Positions 62,905 through 64,000 of a stretch of DNA of 64,000 nt are shown piece by piece (position 1 is the stretch's first letter; the number at the start of each line of letters is the position of its first letter). The stretch is taken from the NCBI GenBank assembly GCA_963757335.1, contig CAVWRJ010000004.1, positions 186,001-250,000 of the forward strand, in the 5' to 3' direction. The notes beneath the pieces were generated by a model that had not been told where the DNA came from, ran no database searches, and saw nothing but the letters and a program-made list of their open reading frames with translations. The stretch comes from DASQPA01 sp963757335. GTDB lineage: Bacteria > Acidobacteriota > Thermoanaerobaculia > Multivoradales > UBA5704. Both the position numbers and the translations under genes were made by a program.

Positions 62905-63882
62905 TCAGCTCCAGCCGCAGAGCGGGCAGGGGAGCCGTGGCTCGTTCCGGCCCGAGGCGTTCATCCGCTCCAGCCGCGCCAGGCGGCGGTCGGCGCACTC
63001 CGGGCAGGCGGCGAAACGGCGGGCGTCCCAGAGATCGGCGGTGACGATCCCAACGCTCTCGACGCTCCCGACGCTCCCCGCCTGGGCTTCCAGGCAGCGC
63101 TCGAGAGCCGTCTCCAGGTGATCGAGGGTGGGCGGCGTCCACTCGCCGGCCGCCTCCAGATCCTCCATGGCGCCGTTCCCGGCCCGGACCGGGATGAGCG
63201 AGACCCGCTCCGCGCCTGCCGCGAAGGCATGGGCGGCGGAGCGCACCGCCCACTCGACCGACTCCGCCGCCGGCACGAAGGGGGCGCCCACGAGGACGAA
63301 GGCCCGGAGGCCGATCCCGGCGCTCCTCAGAGTCGCCGCGGCGCGGTCGAAGTCGGCGAGGGTCATCCCCTTGTTCAGCCGGGCGAGGGCCTCCGGGTGG
63401 ACGGTTTCGAGCCCCATGGCGACTTCGAGATCGCCTGCGAGCCGCTCCGCGAAGCCCAGGCAGCGGTGGCCGACGAGCCGCGGGTGGCACTCGACGGTGA
63501 CCCGCGAGAAGGGGGCGAGGAGGGCGAGGATCTCCGCCTCGTCCTCCCCGGGGACCGCCCGGGGCTCGAAGAAGTTGCTGGCGTTGTAGAGCTTGGCCGC
63601 GCTCGGCTGGGGGAGCGGGGAGGCCGCGGTCAAGACCGCGCGGAGCTGCGCCGGGAGAGCGCCCCGGGGCGTCGGTCCTTCCAGGGTTTCTTTCCAGAGA
63701 TCGCAGTAGACACAGGTGTACGGGCACTCCGCCCCGGCGAGGAGGATCGTCAGCGCCGCGATCTCCCCGCCCGCCGGCAGGCGCTCGGTCTCCCAGAAGT
63801 GGGCGATGGGGAGGAACGGGTCCACCCGCTTCTTGGCCGGGCGGAGCCGGCGGACCCACTCCGTGGGCGAGACGGCGGCCAC
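62905..63882 (-). CDS. Radical SAM protein with C-terminal zinc-ribbon-like segment
   Basis: 325 residues, GTG start four bases after the stop of the preceding gene. The [4Fe-4S]-binding CxxxCxxC is in ILLAGAECPYTCVYCDLWKE, unusual in lying about 55 residues into the protein. The following TIM-barrel blocks (KLYNASNFFEPRAV, VECHPRLVG, GLETVHPEALARLNKGMT, RAFVLVGAPFVP) fit the Elp3/MiaB-like branch of radical SAM enzymes. The C-terminus carries FAACPECADRR and PCPLCGW, four cysteines that could bind zinc or an auxiliary cluster. A short microsatellite run (SVGSVESVG) sits before it. Reaction unknown; it is grouped with the FAD enzyme. Confidence 0.85.
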   Translation of the reverse strand: MAAVSPTEWVRRLRPAKKRVDPFLPIAHFWETERLPAGGEIAALTILLAGAECPYTCVYCDLWKETLEGPTPRGALPAQLRAVLTAASPLPQPSAAKLYNASNFFEPRAVPGEDEAEILALLAPFSRVTVECHPRLVGHRCLGFAERLAGDLEVAMGLETVHPEALARLNKGMTLADFDRAAATLRSAGIGLRAFVLVGAPFVPAAESVEWAVRSAAHAFAAGAERVSLIPVRAGNGAMEDLEAAGEWTPPTLDHLETALERCLEAQAGSVGSVESVGIVTADLWDARRFAACPECADRRLARLERMNASGRNEPRLPCPLCGWS

Positions 63883-63884
63883 GC

Positions 63885-64000
63885 TTACCGCGGCTCGTAG
63901 AGGCCGAGGAGGTGCCGGCGGTAGGAGAGAGGATGGACCGCGAAGTGCCGGCCGAAGACCTCCTCCGGCGCCGCCCCTCTCTGGAAGCGCCGCTTGGGGA
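63885..64000 (-). CDS. C-terminal fragment of an unknown gene, cut by window edge
   Basis: On the minus strand a frame enters from the right edge and reads PKRRFQRGAAPEEVFGRHFA, then VHPLSYRRHLLGLYEPR, before stop TAA at 63885-63887. Four bases separate the stop from the radical SAM start, so it belongs to the same operon. Too little is present to assign a family. Confidence 0.6.
   Translation of the reverse strand, partial: PKRRFQRGAAPEEVFGRHFAVHPLSYRRHLLGLYEPR

Noticed and set aside
61390..63900. 836-codon plus-strand open frame opposite the flavin and radical SAM genes
   Set aside because: Shadow of two well-supported minus-strand genes; no motif or signal in its own product.

Overview
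The window is GC-rich bacterial chromosome with dense coding and frequent 4-bp start/stop overlaps. Gram-negative features include a predicted beta-barrel protein, a lipobox lipoprotein and many Sec-secreted proteins. Two C-terminal domains of secreted proteins (a 'CRLLDTR' domain at 4149-5570 and a repeated 'LCLLGGRF' domain at 46027-48096) recall Acidobacteriota of the Thermoanaerobaculia type. That placement is an impression from memory, not a computed result. There is no rRNA operon, CRISPR array, integrase or complete transposon.

Left part (1-26 kb): mostly housekeeping and envelope genes. In order: a partial RNB exoribonuclease, a membrane glycosyltransferase, two secreted proteins, two tandem msrB genes, a thioesterase, a GT2, a gamma-carbonic-anhydrase-like protein overlapping aspS and then aroB, an HD-GYP phosphodiesterase with a small roadblock-like partner, ftsY, ribD, an XRE-like regulator, a TPR protein with a small secreted peptide, riboflavin synthase, threonine aldolase, ridA and hpt. 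Five copies of a roughly 90-110-bp palindromic element lie here, each at a gene 3' end. The core is conserved. In one copy the arm sequence is entirely different, yet it still pairs with itself.

Middle (25.7-35.4 kb): a run of zinc-ribbon, B-box and RDD membrane proteins leads into a translationally coupled operon. It encodes a membrane protein, a DUF4129 protein, a DUF4350 protein, a MoxR ATPase, a DUF58 protein, a SpoIIM-like protein and an RDD protein. This is the classic MoxR/DUF58 membrane-associated AAA+ layout. Several of these genes are interrupted by small frameshifts at G/C or A/G runs.

Accessory island (35.8-42.5 kb): a noncoding tract with about 21-bp periodicity is followed by a SMC/OLD-like ATPase plus a DUF4276 (TOPRIM-like) gene pair, which looks like a two-gene defence module. 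Next come a DUF5995 protein, a proline-rich protein with a possible toxin-like body, and a large secreted lipase-like protein. Base composition is visibly less GC-rich in this stretch.

Right part (42.5-57.8 kb): a cNMP-domain/thioredoxin-reductase-like fusion, map, a type II pantothenate kinase, a secreted metzincin-type protease, tRNA-Leu(CAG), rnr (broken by several frameshifts), der, and a signalling pair made of a Ser/Thr kinase-TPR protein and a class III adenylate cyclase-AAA-TPR protein.

Right end (57.8-64 kb): the best candidate for a new system. A short peptide gene is followed by a YcaO-domain gene and an overlapping TfuA-domain gene, the enzyme pair that makes peptide-backbone thioamides in characterised systems. 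A lipoprotein comes next. Convergent to these lie a flavin oxidoreductase related to the halogenase fold, a radical SAM enzyme and the end of one more gene. Together they suggest an undescribed ribosomally made, post-translationally modified peptide (RiPP) locus.
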